Below, piece by piece: positions 36,681 through 45,174 of a stretch of 64,000 nucleotides of DNA. The position numbers and the translations under genes were made by a program. Source of the DNA: Prolixibacteraceae bacterium. Lineage in GTDB: Bacteria > Bacteroidota > Bacteroidia > Bacteroidales > Prolixibacteraceae. The number at the start of each line of letters is the position of its first letter. Within the stretch, counting starts at the first letter, position 1. The stretch spans positions 62,001 to 126,000 of the forward strand of contig JALNYZ010000012.1 of assembly GCA_023229575.1 (NCBI GenBank). The letters run 5' to 3'. The notes beneath the pieces are model-generated. The model was not told the origin of the DNA, did no database searches, and worked only from the letters and a program-made list of their open reading frames with translations.

Positions 36681-36682
36681 TT

Positions 36683-38014
36683 TTATAGCAGTGAATATCC
36701 CTGTCGATATTCGTAGTGCAGCATCTTTGTGGCTGCCCCATCGGTATCGTCGATAAAAACCTGTTTGATAGGATCCCATTTGACCGTTCTTCTCAGTTGA
36801 CAGGCGATGTTTCCAAGTGTACAGACCGTACAACTGCTGTGCCCGATTTCGACCGGAACTACTGGGTCCTTGTGCCCGCGGACTGCTTCCACAAAATTTA
36901 TCTGGTGGGGAATCTTGGTTTCGTACGGACCTTTGGCTTCTTCTTTCTTTTCTGGCATCAATTTTGGATCGGAAGCATTGAAAAAGCCTCGTGCAACTTC
37001 AATCCAACCTGTTTTGCCCCAGAATTTCACACCTTTGGTTTTCTTCTCGTCGAAAGGCTCAGAGGTCATCACCACGCCATTGGCATATTTGAAACTCATG
37101 TATTCAGTGCCATCCCCGATAGGAGAGGCTTCAACCGGTCCGTTTCTGTCCATGCCAAGTCCCCATTGTGCAATGTCGAACATGTGTGCGCCCCAATCGG
37201 TCGTGAATCCGCCACCCATTTCGGTGTACCAGCGCCAGGCGCCCCAGAGTTTTTCGTCTTCGGGAGGATCCAGGCTGATTGGCGGATCCAGTTCGTGGTT
37301 GTAATGTATATTGGCAGTCAGGGAACCAAGCCACAAGTCCCAGTTCAGATCAGCCGGTACTGGTTCTTCAGGGAGGTTATATGGTTTTGGCGGGGCGCCG
37401 ACATGTGCATTTACTTTTTCTATGGTACCGATGGCCCCGGATTGAACGAGCTGAATGGCACGTTGGAAATTGGGATCCGATCTTTGCTGACTGCCAATAC
37501 CCAAAATGCGGCTGTTAGCCCTCACACATTTTACCAGCTCCTGTCCCTCTTTGATGGTGAAGGTCATGGGTTTTTCCAGGTAGACATCCTTGCCGGCTTT
37601 TAGGGCCGCTATGGCAATTCTGGCATGTGAGTGGTCTGGAACAGCAATAACCACAGCATTGATGGTTGGATTATTAAGCAAATCCTCAAATTTTTCACAG
37701 GTCTCAATTGGAACCTTCTTACCTGCTTTGGCATAGAAGTCTGTTACCCTTTTTTCAAATCTTTTGCGTTTGATACCATATACATCACATCCAGCAATAA
37801 CTTGTACTCCAGGTATTTGTAAAAAACTATTTAGTAAGTACATGGATTGTCTGCCCATTCCGATAAAGCCTAGACGGACATCTGCAGCCGGAGCTGCCGG
37901 CGTTGTGTCACAGTTGGTAACCAGCCCGGGCAGAAGGGCAACCCCTGCTGCGCCCATCATCGAGGTTCCGAAAAATGAACGACGACTAAGATTTTTCTTT
38001 CTATTTTCTAACAT
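36683..38014 (-). CDS. Tat-exported Gfo/Idh/MocA-family oxidoreductase
   Basis: A nicotinamide-dependent sugar or cyclitol dehydrogenase of 443 residues with a twin-arginine signal (NLSRRSFFGTSMMG and a hydrophobic run), so it is exported folded with its cofactor. The Rossmann part contains VRLGFIGMGRQSMYLLN and AVVIAVPDHSHARIA. EKPMTF carries the conserved catalytic Lys. The C-terminal substrate domain includes GGGFTTDWGAHMFDIAQWG. Tat-exported relatives in Bacteroidota have been linked to oxidation of glycosides at C3. The DUF1080 gene at 43272 would be a candidate partner. It is probably a single-gene transcript, closed by its own terminator. Confidence 0.88.
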   Translation of the reverse strand: MLENRKKNLSRRSFFGTSMMGAAGVALLPGLVTNCDTTPAAPAADVRLGFIGMGRQSMYLLNSFLQIPGVQVIAGCDVYGIKRKRFEKRVTDFYAKAGKKVPIETCEKFEDLLNNPTINAVVIAVPDHSHARIAIAALKAGKDVYLEKPMTFTIKEGQELVKCVRANSRILGIGSQQRSDPNFQRAIQLVQSGAIGTIEKVNAHVGAPPKPYNLPEEPVPADLNWDLWLGSLTANIHYNHELDPPISLDPPEDEKLWGAWRWYTEMGGGFTTDWGAHMFDIAQWGLGMDRNGPVEASPIGDGTEYMSFKYANGVVMTSEPFDEKKTKGVKFWGKTGWIEVARGFFNASDPKLMPEKKEEAKGPYETKIPHQINFVEAVRGHKDPVVPVEIGHSSCTVCTLGNIACQLRRTVKWDPIKQVFIDDTDGAATKMLHYEYRQGYSLL

Positions 38015-38195
38015 GGTAATATATATTGATTAGAAATTTTCTTTAAAAATAGCGTTTTTTTTTGCAACATAACTTCAAAATTGACGTTCAACTAACAGAT
38101 ATCTTTTTATTTCAGGTAATTTTTCCGATTTGAAGTATGGAGATTTGGCCGGTGAGGTTATTTTAAGATCCGGCATTAATAATTTTTATTCAACC

Positions 38196-39716
38196 ATGAA
38201 AAGTAACCCTTTGTCAAATCCAAAAATACCATTTGAAATTTTCTTGGAAGATTTTCGGTCAAGAAGTACCCATGCTTACAGAGTCAGGGCTGATATCGAT
38301 CAATTGAGTACCAACAGGGGTATGCCTCCTTTCGTGATGCGGGAGGTGATGTCGGGTAACCCATTGTCTGTAAATATACCTGAAGAATACGGTGGGAGGG
38401 GTGGTAAGGTAGAAGAGATTCTTTCTCTCCTTTCTGCAGCCGCCTACGAATCTTTGGCGCTGTCGCTAACTTTGGGTATCAATTCTGCGCTATTCCTTCA
38501 GCCATTGGCAAAATATGGGTCGGAGGAGACGAAAAGGTCTGTCTTTGACAGGTTTATGACTGCACAAAACATGGGTGGATTGATGATTACGGAACCCGGC
38601 CATGGCAGTGATGCGCTCAACATGCAGACCTCATTTACATCGGAAGGGGATTTTTACAACATCAAAGGTACCAAACACTGGGCCGGATTAACGGGATGGG
38701 CCGATTTCTGGCTATTGACAGCCAGGGAGCAGATGAAAAATGGTGAATTAAAACGAGATATCGACTTTTTCCTGTGTGATGTCAACCAGAATGGTCAGCA
38801 AATCGTGGTAGAAGAGTTTTTTGACAATCTAGGTCTTTACCAAATCCCTTACGGCCGCAATAGGATTGATGTGGAGGTACCTCATCTTCATCGACTTCAA
38901 CCCCATTCAACCGGAATAAAGTTACTTTTGGACCTGTTGCACCGTAGCAGGCTTCAGTTTCCGGGCATGGCGCATGGGTTTATCCAGCGGATGCTTGATG
39001 AAGCGCTTTCCCACACCAGGGAAAGGTCTGTATCAGGTAAAAGGTTGATGGCATACGACCAGGTACAGCTTCGTCTGACAGATCTGCAATCTTCTTTCAC
39101 GGTTGCTTCCGCCATGTGCGCGAGTAGCAGCGAAAAGGCGGGTATAGAGAACGATCTTTCCATGAGTGGGGTAGAAGCCAATGCGGTAAAGAGCTATGTA
39201 ACTGATTTGATGCAAAATGCAGCACAGTCATTGGTGCAGCTTGTTGGGGCGAAGGCATACAGGCTGAGTCATATCGGTGGGAGAGGCATTACCGATAGCC
39301 GTCCGTTCCAGATCTTTGAAGGATCGAACGACATGCTCTATTCACAGATATCTGATGCTATTGTCAAACAAATGAAGCAAGCAAAGGAATCTAATTTATT
39401 CAAATTCCTAATTTCCAGTGATTTGACCCAGAAAGCTACAGATTATTTTAAAGATCTTCTGAATTTTAATCTTGATTATGAGTTGCCACAGCGCAAGATG
39501 GTAGAACTGGGTCAGGCAATATCCAGGATTATCTCGATGGAGAAGGTGGTTGATTTGGGAGAAAAGGGGTTCCGTTCTGATTTGATTGAGAACAGCCTGG
39601 CTACTTTAAAGAAAGAGGTGACGGCATTGATCGGGCACCTGAATTATTCAGACAGTACCACATTGATTGAAGATTACCAGGAGAACAGTTCGTGGTATGC
39701 ACTGTCAGGACGGTAG
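38196..39716 (+). CDS. Acyl-CoA dehydrogenase-family protein
   Basis: A cytoplasmic FAD-dependent acyl-CoA dehydrogenase, 506 residues from the ATG at 38196 (an in-frame ATG at 38130 would add 22 poorly conserved residues). The N-terminal helical domain contains PLSVNIPEEYGGRGG. The FAD-binding beta domain has MGGLMITEPGHGSDALNMQT. The C-terminal part has QLVGAKAYRLSHIGGRGI and FQIFEGSNDMLYSQI, whose Glu is at the place of the catalytic base in medium-chain enzymes. Substrate unknown. It lies on the + strand between two - strand genes and looks like an isolated fatty-acid or branched-chain gene unrelated to the glycan loci. Confidence 0.9.
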   Translation: MKSNPLSNPKIPFEIFLEDFRSRSTHAYRVRADIDQLSTNRGMPPFVMREVMSGNPLSVNIPEEYGGRGGKVEEILSLLSAAAYESLALSLTLGINSALFLQPLAKYGSEETKRSVFDRFMTAQNMGGLMITEPGHGSDALNMQTSFTSEGDFYNIKGTKHWAGLTGWADFWLLTAREQMKNGELKRDIDFFLCDVNQNGQQIVVEEFFDNLGLYQIPYGRNRIDVEVPHLHRLQPHSTGIKLLLDLLHRSRLQFPGMAHGFIQRMLDEALSHTRERSVSGKRLMAYDQVQLRLTDLQSSFTVASAMCASSSEKAGIENDLSMSGVEANAVKSYVTDLMQNAAQSLVQLVGAKAYRLSHIGGRGITDSRPFQIFEGSNDMLYSQISDAIVKQMKQAKESNLFKFLISSDLTQKATDYFKDLLNFNLDYELPQRKMVELGQAISRIISMEKVVDLGEKGFRSDLIENSLATLKKEVTALIGHLNYSDSTTLIEDYQENSSWYALSGR

Positions 39717-39758
39717 GACGACGGAGAGGTAATATATTTCATTATCAATTGTCAATTG

Positions 39759-42530
39759 TCATTTTTTTTTGTAAAGCGCTTTCCGTTGTACCTCATCATT
39801 GTCATATTTATTCCGGTATAGTTCTTTGCGTTCCACTTCCTCGTTGTCCAGTTCGGGTCCCTGTTCAACCTTCCGCCAGTCGATGGTCATCTTGTATTTC
39901 CTCATTGCTTTTGTGACGTCAAACACGCGTGGATCATGCAATTCGAGTGTATAAGGGGTATAGTCGGGAATTGGGGTAAAAAAATCCTGTAGCAGGGAGG
40001 CGGTCACATCGTACTGGTTAACATAAGGCACATTCAGGATGTTGTAGATCGTTTTGAGTATGGATCCAAAATTGGCATGGGTATGCGATACATATCCTCT
40101 TTTAACATAAGGGCCTGCCATCATCAAAACTGACCGGTGTCCGTCGATGTGATCGACTCCGCCTTGCGGATCATCTTCCGTTATAATAACGAGCATATTC
40201 TTCCAGTATTTAGTCCGGGAAAGAAAATGCAGGATTCTCCCCACGGCCAGGTCGTTATCTGCCATGTACGATTGCGGAAAGAAGTAGCCATCTTCAGGCC
40301 GGTTTCGGGCGCCATGGTCGTTGGGGACCTGCATGGCAATGAATGAAGGTAATTTTTCATTTCCTTTTATCCATTTCTTGGTGAACTCCTTTTCAAACTG
40401 CTCCATCCGGTATTGATCCGGAATGTTGGTGTTGAATCCGGCATAATTGTGACTGGTCCTCTTGAAAAGCGCCTTTTGCATGGGAACCATTACACCATGG
40501 GCTGCCCCGGTATTGGTGTCGAACCACTCTTCGCGTACATGTCCCGTTTCATTTGCCTCGCCGAAATTGTAGAATGGTACTTTTTTCCGGTCGAGCGCCT
40601 CCCAGAGACCACCTATTTCGGCGTAATCCTCGGGATCCATGCTGCCTGTAGTACCTGGAAAACGCCTGCCTGGCGCCTTGGAAAATATCTTCGCTTCTTT
40701 TGATACACTTGAGTTGGTCTCTACCCATTCGTTTGGGATCACACCCAACATCCAATGGTGGCCATGAATGGATGCATCGCCATCACAATAGAAATTGTCT
40801 GAGAAGGAGAATTGTTGGGCAGCTTTTATGTGATTTGGACTAACCCGTAGATGCGGAAATTTAGTCCGAAGTGAATCGGGTAAGGTGTATTCATTATTTA
40901 CCCCAAAACGGGCCAGGGTACTATCGCCTGCTGCATTCCTGAGCTGACCAAAAATCTCGTCGTAGGTCCGGTTCTCTTTGGTAATGTAAACCACGTATTT
41001 GATTGGCGACTTCCTGATACCAGGCAATGACGGTAATGGATTCTTGCCATCATCCGTAATGGTTATACTTTTGAAAGTGTTGTCAATGGTTTGCTGTGTG
41101 TAGGTCGCCAATTGAGTTACATCCGGCACATCCACTTTCTGAAAAGTGCCCAATTGTATGTCACCAATAAAATATCCCTGAACAGGAGGTTTAAAACCTT
41201 TTCCCCCGTTGGGTCCTGCGCCTAATCCCCTGCAAGTTATGATGTAGATCTCTTTGCCGTCTTTTGACAATTGAACCCGTGTTGGTCCCCATCCTGCCGG
41301 AATAAGGCCCTTGGATGATCTGGAATCAACATCGATGACAGCCACGGCATTAAATCCCAGTAGGGCAACATAGAGTGTTTTTTCATCTTTGCTCAATGTG
41401 ATCCCAAAGGGTAACAATCCACGGTATTTGTCGATTCGCGGATCAACAAGAATTGGAATGTCGCCCAAAAGCTTGTGGTTTTTGTAATCGATGATCGTAA
41501 TATTGTCATTCGTGGCATTGGTTACATAGGCAAATTGCCGCCCGACTGCTATTGAATTAGGGCTCGCTCCGCCCACTACTTCGGCATCTTCTATCATTTG
41601 TCCGATCTGATGGCCTGTCTTGAATTTATCCATCACTTTGTTGGAGTTCAAATCGATGGTAAAGACGCTCATGGCATCGGGATGAAGCGGACTACCAACT
41701 CCAGGAACCTTGCGTCCTTCAACCACTGTTCCATGGATTGATTCCTTCGTGTTATCCCCGTAAGGATGGTGGGAAATCATCAATGAATCGATATTTTCGG
41801 GAGTGGCCCCGGTAATAAGCGGATAATCATACATGCCAACATTGGCCACCAGGGCAGTCTTTTTGTCGGGACTCAGGGATAACCCGAAAGGGAGGCGGCC
41901 AACTTTGATGGAGGCCTTTATTTTTCTGGTGACCAGATCAATACGTACCATCCTGAAATTAGCCTTGTCCAGAACGAGTAGCTCATTGTTTGCCTCATTC
42001 AATACCAGATCTGAAGTGAAACTATCCCCATATTCTATACCGTTTACCTTGCCATTCAAGGAGATGGAATCGAGTCTTGTGAGACTTTCAATGTCGTATT
42101 TGATAACGGCGCCATTGTCTCCGCCACTCAAATAAACCGTTTTCGAATCACTTGCAAAAGCTACTCCCAAAAAGGATCCTTTGGATAGTGGTGATTTGAT
42201 TTTCTTATCATAACTGGGAACCCGGATGGCGCTCATCGTCTGAAGATCAACAATGGTGAAAACTCCGTTGTGTAAGGTGACAGCCTTTCTTCCATCCGGA
42301 GAAAGGGCTATACCGAAAGGGTCATTGGCAATCCTGATGGTATGACCGGCAGGTGTTAAAAAACGACCGGAGGGTAAAATGGTCGTTCCTTCCGGATGGA
42401 TCTGGGTGAATTCATTTCCGGCCGGAACTGTCAGAATATTGAATTTGTTTTGAGCCAATACCACATTTACCCTGGAAGCACCGGCCAATATCAATATAAC
42501 CATACTGGCAATGAACTTGAAATTTCTCAT
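39759..42530 (-). CDS. Secreted YncE-like beta-propeller fused to a phosphoesterase/alkaline-phosphatase-fold domain
   Basis: A 923-residue exported two-domain protein. The signal peptide ends at VVLAQ. Residues about 40-460 are a seven-bladed propeller (ANDPFGIALSPDGRKAVTLH, PFGLSLSPDKKTALVANVGM, PFGITLSKDEKTLYVALLGF). Residues about 500-880 match the phosphoesterase family PF04185 (IKYVVYITKENRTYDEIFGQ, DASIHGHHWMLGVIPNEW, VIITEDDPQGGVDHIDGHRS). Family members hydrolyse phosphoesters, some of them phospholipids; the propeller may bind a ligand. Substrate unknown. It converges on the acyl-CoA dehydrogenase gene with a gap of only 42 bases, which contains a double TCAATTG repeat. Confidence 0.85.
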   Translation of the reverse strand: MRNFKFIASMVILILAGASRVNVVLAQNKFNILTVPAGNEFTQIHPEGTTILPSGRFLTPAGHTIRIANDPFGIALSPDGRKAVTLHNGVFTIVDLQTMSAIRVPSYDKKIKSPLSKGSFLGVAFASDSKTVYLSGGDNGAVIKYDIESLTRLDSISLNGKVNGIEYGDSFTSDLVLNEANNELLVLDKANFRMVRIDLVTRKIKASIKVGRLPFGLSLSPDKKTALVANVGMYDYPLITGATPENIDSLMISHHPYGDNTKESIHGTVVEGRKVPGVGSPLHPDAMSVFTIDLNSNKVMDKFKTGHQIGQMIEDAEVVGGASPNSIAVGRQFAYVTNATNDNITIIDYKNHKLLGDIPILVDPRIDKYRGLLPFGITLSKDEKTLYVALLGFNAVAVIDVDSRSSKGLIPAGWGPTRVQLSKDGKEIYIITCRGLGAGPNGGKGFKPPVQGYFIGDIQLGTFQKVDVPDVTQLATYTQQTIDNTFKSITITDDGKNPLPSLPGIRKSPIKYVVYITKENRTYDEIFGQLRNAAGDSTLARFGVNNEYTLPDSLRTKFPHLRVSPNHIKAAQQFSFSDNFYCDGDASIHGHHWMLGVIPNEWVETNSSVSKEAKIFSKAPGRRFPGTTGSMDPEDYAEIGGLWEALDRKKVPFYNFGEANETGHVREEWFDTNTGAAHGVMVPMQKALFKRTSHNYAGFNTNIPDQYRMEQFEKEFTKKWIKGNEKLPSFIAMQVPNDHGARNRPEDGYFFPQSYMADNDLAVGRILHFLSRTKYWKNMLVIITEDDPQGGVDHIDGHRSVLMMAGPYVKRGYVSHTHANFGSILKTIYNILNVPYVNQYDVTASLLQDFFTPIPDYTPYTLELHDPRVFDVTKAMRKYKMTIDWRKVEQGPELDNEEVERKELYRNKYDNDEVQRKALYKKK

Positions 42531-42572
42531 GATATCTTATATTTTTAGTACTAAACATTTTTAGGGATACGA

Positions 42573-43036
42573 TTACAATTTAAAGAAGATTTTCTTTCTG
42601 TAAAGAACATATCCGAATAAAAAGCAGGAGATTACCGAAATAATTGCCCAGACAAGCGAGGCACCCTTTTCGGCCATCCCCGAATCCACCAAACCAAAGT
42701 ACACAAAATTCCGGAAACCTGAATACAAATAAATTGTTTGAAACACATCTGCTATCACATAGATGGCCTGCCAACATTCCGGCGATACCTGTCGCTATGG
42801 CTGGGAAAGTACTGAATATTCCTTCCGCGTTCCATCCATGTTTTCCAAGCAATTCTGGTGAGACGAAAAGGCGGTCAAACCAAAAGGCGAAGTTTTGGTT
42901 CATCTCCATCGTACCGGCGCTGAATTCCCCTGTAGGAATGAAACACAGGGCTATCCAATATAACAACAGCAGACCGCCAAAAATGTTAATAGTAATAGTT
43001 TTTAAAGTACTGGTTGTTGTAAATAATAGTAGTTTT
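42573..43036 (-). pseudogene. Remnant of an HGSNAT-like membrane acyltransferase (DUF5009 type)
   Basis: Two pieces of one membrane protein are seen in different frames. Upstream (43036 to about 42740): FGGLLLLYWIALCFIPTGEF, then DRLFVSPELLGKHGWNAEG and IFSTFPAIATGIAGMLAGH. These match the middle of heparan-alpha-glucosaminide N-acetyltransferase-like proteins (Ile/Pro-rich helix, LLSTLPAI-type block, GxxAGH). Downstream (ending at 42573): ASLVWAIISVISCFLFGYVL then YRKKIFFKL, the usual last helix and tail of the same family. The intervening helices and the N-terminal third are missing, so this is a relic with a frameshift and a deletion. Assignment is by eye from the conserved blocks. Confidence 0.5.
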
Positions 43037-43271
43037 TAATTGAGTAAACATACGATCCCCCAGCCAGTTGTCCTTGACAATTGGAATCTGATTTGATAAT
43101 TTGAATGATGATACTTTTGTTGTGGTTGATTTGGATTTTCCACTCCCAGCGAATTTGAGGCTGGTCAAAAGGAGAAAGTATCTTTCACCCTAAACTAATG
43201 GAGGCAAAAGTAAAATTTTTATTAAATATAGTTGGAAGTCGAGATTGAAATTCCGGATAATTTTTCCCAGT
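43037..43271. other. Intergenic stretch with no identified gene
   Basis: A 60-codon - strand frame (42986-43168) has no recognisable domain and is rich in the AATTGTCA-type short words common between genes in this phylum. CAAAAGTA at 43205-43212 is a perfect TACTTTTG promoter element on the - strand, but no matching TTTG lies 19-20 bases upstream of it. Nothing else is seen. Confidence 0.5.
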
Positions 43272-44009
43272 TTAAGGCAACTCTTTTATTCTGATATTTT
43301 TCCACATTGATTTTTTATTTTTCTGTATCTCCGTGTTTGCCCCATGAAACTGCAGTCCGATAAAACCTGACGAAGACATGTTATCCGATGTATCTACAAT
43401 CGTGATTCCGTTCACCCAGGTTTGTATTTTGTTTCCATCCATCACTATTCTAATATGGTTCCAATCCATCGGTTTGAAAGCTCGCTGTGCTTTTTCATTT
43501 TTTTCGAGGGTCACAAGCCATCCACGGTTTCCGGGTTCATACAAACCCCCTGACCAGGCACGACGAGAAGGATCAATTTCAATTTGATATCCCCAAACGT
43601 AACCGGCTGGCCATTTGAATATACCTGGTTTACCGTTAAAGTTTGAAGTAACTGTGTCCTTTTGCCAAATGGTACTTCGGCACTGAACACCCGAATTAAG
43701 TGTTGTATCGATTTTCACATCCAGTTCCAGGATGAAATTTTTGTACGATCTATTGGTAATTAGATAGCCTCCACCTTTGTTATTGTTGGTGTTGCAAATG
43801 ATCATCTTGTTTTCAATGTAAAATTCAGGATTAATTTCAGGATTCTTAAAATCCTGGTTTAGAATTTTCCATTCATTGAGGGTTTTACCATCAAAAAGGT
43901 CATGCCAACCTTTCTGTTGGGCAGATCCTTTGTTAAAAGCCAGGGTGGTTACCATGATGGATAATACCGCAATCCACACCGATGTGTTTAACAACTTGAA
44001 AGAATTCAT
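43272..44009 (-). CDS. Secreted DUF1080 (3-keto-disaccharide hydrolase-type) protein
   Basis: A 245-residue exported single-domain DUF1080 protein. The signal peptide ends near NKGSAQ. The concanavalin-like fold shows the family opening GWHDLFDGKTLNEWKILN and the blocks FILELDVKIDTTLNSGVQCR, WPAGYVWGYQIEIDP, WNHIRIVMDGNKIQTWVNG and GFIGLQFHG. Members of this family have been described as acting on 3-keto-glycosides made by Gfo/Idh/MocA-type dehydrogenases; others have no known activity. A Tat-exported dehydrogenase gene lies 5 kb downstream on the same strand, with unrelated genes between them. It is probably transcribed alone. Confidence 0.88.
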   Translation of the reverse strand: MNSFKLLNTSVWIAVLSIMVTTLAFNKGSAQQKGWHDLFDGKTLNEWKILNQDFKNPEINPEFYIENKMIICNTNNNKGGGYLITNRSYKNFILELDVKIDTTLNSGVQCRSTIWQKDTVTSNFNGKPGIFKWPAGYVWGYQIEIDPSRRAWSGGLYEPGNRGWLVTLEKNEKAQRAFKPMDWNHIRIVMDGNKIQTWVNGITIVDTSDNMSSSGFIGLQFHGANTEIQKNKKSMWKNIRIKELP

Positions 44010-44081
44010 AATATGTCCTTGTTATGTTAGCAAAAATCTTGTTTTTCGTATCCAAAAATAGCTAATAATAATGAACTAATG

Positions 44082-44098
44082 TCCCGACGCAGTCGGGA
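44082..44098. repeat. Small perfect palindrome TCCCGAC-GCA-GTCGGGA
   Basis: A 7-bp perfect stem with a 3-base loop lies between the DUF1080 gene and the tRNA terminator. It resembles the short palindromic units often scattered between Bacteroidota genes. Only one copy was noticed in this window. Confidence 0.55.
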
Positions 44099-44121
44099 TG
44101 CGCTACGGTTGCCCATCAATC

Positions 44122-44157
44122 AAAAAAAGAGAGTAGAAATTTCTTTCTACTCTCTTT
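44122..44157 (-). terminator. Terminator downstream of tRNA-Pro
   Basis: A perfect 14-bp stem (44126-44139 with 44144-44157, loop 44140-44143) made of AAAGAGAGTAGAAA and its complement. On the - strand it is followed by further T residues (complement of 44122-44125). It lies directly 3-prime of the tRNA. The symmetry could also stop transcripts from the other strand. Confidence 0.85.
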
Positions 44158-44162
44158 GATCG

Positions 44163-44236
44163 TCGGGGTACCAGGATTCGAACCTGGGACCCCCTGGTCC
44201 CAAACCAGGTGCGCTACCGGACTGCGCTACACCCCG
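44163..44236 (-). tRNA. tRNA-Pro (anticodon TGG)
   Basis: On the - strand the acceptor 5-prime side is CGGGGTG, pairing with TACCCCG at the 3-prime end, followed by discriminator A. The anticodon arm reads CCTGG-TTTGGGA-CCAGG with anticodon TGG. The T arm has the standard GGTTCGAATCC sequence. The D arm is AGCGCAGTCCGGTAGCGCA. The length is 74 bases and the 3-prime CCA is not encoded. Confidence 0.97.
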
Positions 44237-44284
44237 ATTACTTTTGCTGTTTGATCAAGGATATGGCTTCCCTCAAAAGTGTTG

Positions 44285-44315
44285 CAAAAGTAATTAGTTT
44301 TTAATAACAGGCAAA
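44285..44315 (-). promoter_or_regulatory. Bacteroidota-type promoter of tRNA-Pro
   Basis: On the - strand TTTG (44312-44315), exactly 19 bases, then TACTTTTG (44285-44292). This is a perfect match to the phylum consensus TTTG - N19 - TAnnTTTG. The tRNA begins about 48 bases downstream of the second element. Confidence 0.8.
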
Positions 44316-44341
44316 CTTTTTTGGAAAACTTCTGCAACAAT

Positions 44342-45094
44342 TTAGCATTTCCGGGTATGCCCCATCATTTTTTTCATGTCTCGAAGTATGATTTCCCTGG
44401 CCCGGTTTCCATAACCGAGCGAGGCTTGTCTCGCTCCCTGGGTGTACCATTCCGTATCCCTGAATTTGGACATATCCACACCTCCGTGGCAGAATGACAT
44501 CATCAGGGATGTCTCCTGTTCCCCTGCATGGTCAATAGGGAATCGGGACTGGGCATTGGCGCTCATAAACGGACAGATGTGAATCCAATTAAACGGATCG
44601 GTACCTTTTGCTTGCTCTTCATAATAGTCGGATGAAGCGTTGTCTCCCCACCAACCATCGCCACGTTCCCGTTCAATGAATGCTGAAATTTCTTGGCGTG
44701 CTGCCAGTTTAAAGGCTAAATCAGTGGGCATGCCATTGACGAAGTTTTCACTCTGATGATGGACAAAAACGTAAATATTGCGGAAGCCAATGCGCAAAAG
44801 ATTATAAAAATACTGTCGTGCAAACAGGTGAAGAATATCCGAATCGACATGCATACCTCCATTGCGTTCCGGCGCTGCTACGGCAAAAGAACCTGCACCA
44901 TAATAAAATGGCGGCATGATTACCAATGTCATCTCCTTCTCGAGCATCTCAAGCGCCCTCACTACCAACAGGGTTTCAACTCCGGAAGAGAGGTGTTCTC
45001 CGTGGTACTCCAGAACCCCTAAGGCCATTGCTACAGGAGTATTATTATCAATAGCCTCCCTGATTTGATATGGAAACATCATTTCGTAACGCAT
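44342..45094 (-). CDS. Creatininase-family amidohydrolase/hydrolase
   Basis: A cytoplasmic metal-dependent hydrolase of the creatininase family, 250 residues, the usual length. The metal-binding block is ALGVLEYHGEHLSSGVET (E and two His). Other blocks are MPPFYYGAGSFAVAAPERNG, MHVDSDILHLFARQYF, FRNIYVFVHHQSENF and DHAGEQETSLMMSF, where the Glu is a further metal ligand. Family activities include creatinine and formamide hydrolysis, and in one inositol pathway (Thermotoga, IolN) opening of a diketo-inositol ring. It lies 80 bases downstream of the long - strand operon and may be its last gene, which would make a sugar or cyclitol substrate plausible. The specific reaction cannot be read. Confidence 0.82.
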   Translation of the reverse strand: MRYEMMFPYQIREAIDNNTPVAMALGVLEYHGEHLSSGVETLLVVRALEMLEKEMTLVIMPPFYYGAGSFAVAAPERNGGMHVDSDILHLFARQYFYNLLRIGFRNIYVFVHHQSENFVNGMPTDLAFKLAARQEISAFIERERGDGWWGDNASSDYYEEQAKGTDPFNWIHICPFMSANAQSRFPIDHAGEQETSLMMSFCHGGVDMSKFRDTEWYTQGARQASLGYGNRAREIILRDMKKMMGHTRKC

Positions 45095-45174
45095 CTTTTC
45101 CCCTTTTTGTCTTATGTATTTTTTCCGATTTCTGATTTAAATGTTTGTTTATGCGGGAAGTGTTTATTTAAACC

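Larger units (their letters stand above)
36276..36682. other. Degenerate 407-base stretch at the end of the + strand block
   Basis: This stretch has no intact gene. It contains the second copy of the 29-base repeat (36341-36369), a fragment at 36471-36558 reading NVTPGKDYFKVTCTDGSNN that I cannot identify, a NagB relic (36555-36641) and the terminator of the opposing gene (36650-36680). It looks like the debris of repeated deletions. Confidence 0.65.

Noticed and set aside
36716..37603. A 295-codon open frame on the + strand opposite the Gfo/Idh/MocA gene
   Set aside because: It lies wholly inside a well-conserved gene on the other strand, shows no domain, and its amino-acid composition is that of an antisense shadow.
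39741..39770. Double TCAATTG repeat followed by a T-run as a terminator between convergent genes
   Set aside because: The repeat is direct rather than a stable hairpin, and the T-run is inside the end of the opposing gene.
42986..43168. A 60-codon - strand frame upstream of the acyltransferase relic
   Set aside because: No domain, low-complexity AATTGTCA-type words, and partial overlap with the relic in another frame.
43205..43212. Perfect TACTTTTG promoter element on the - strand
   Set aside because: No TTTG element is found 19-20 bases upstream and no intact gene follows, so it was not listed as a promoter.
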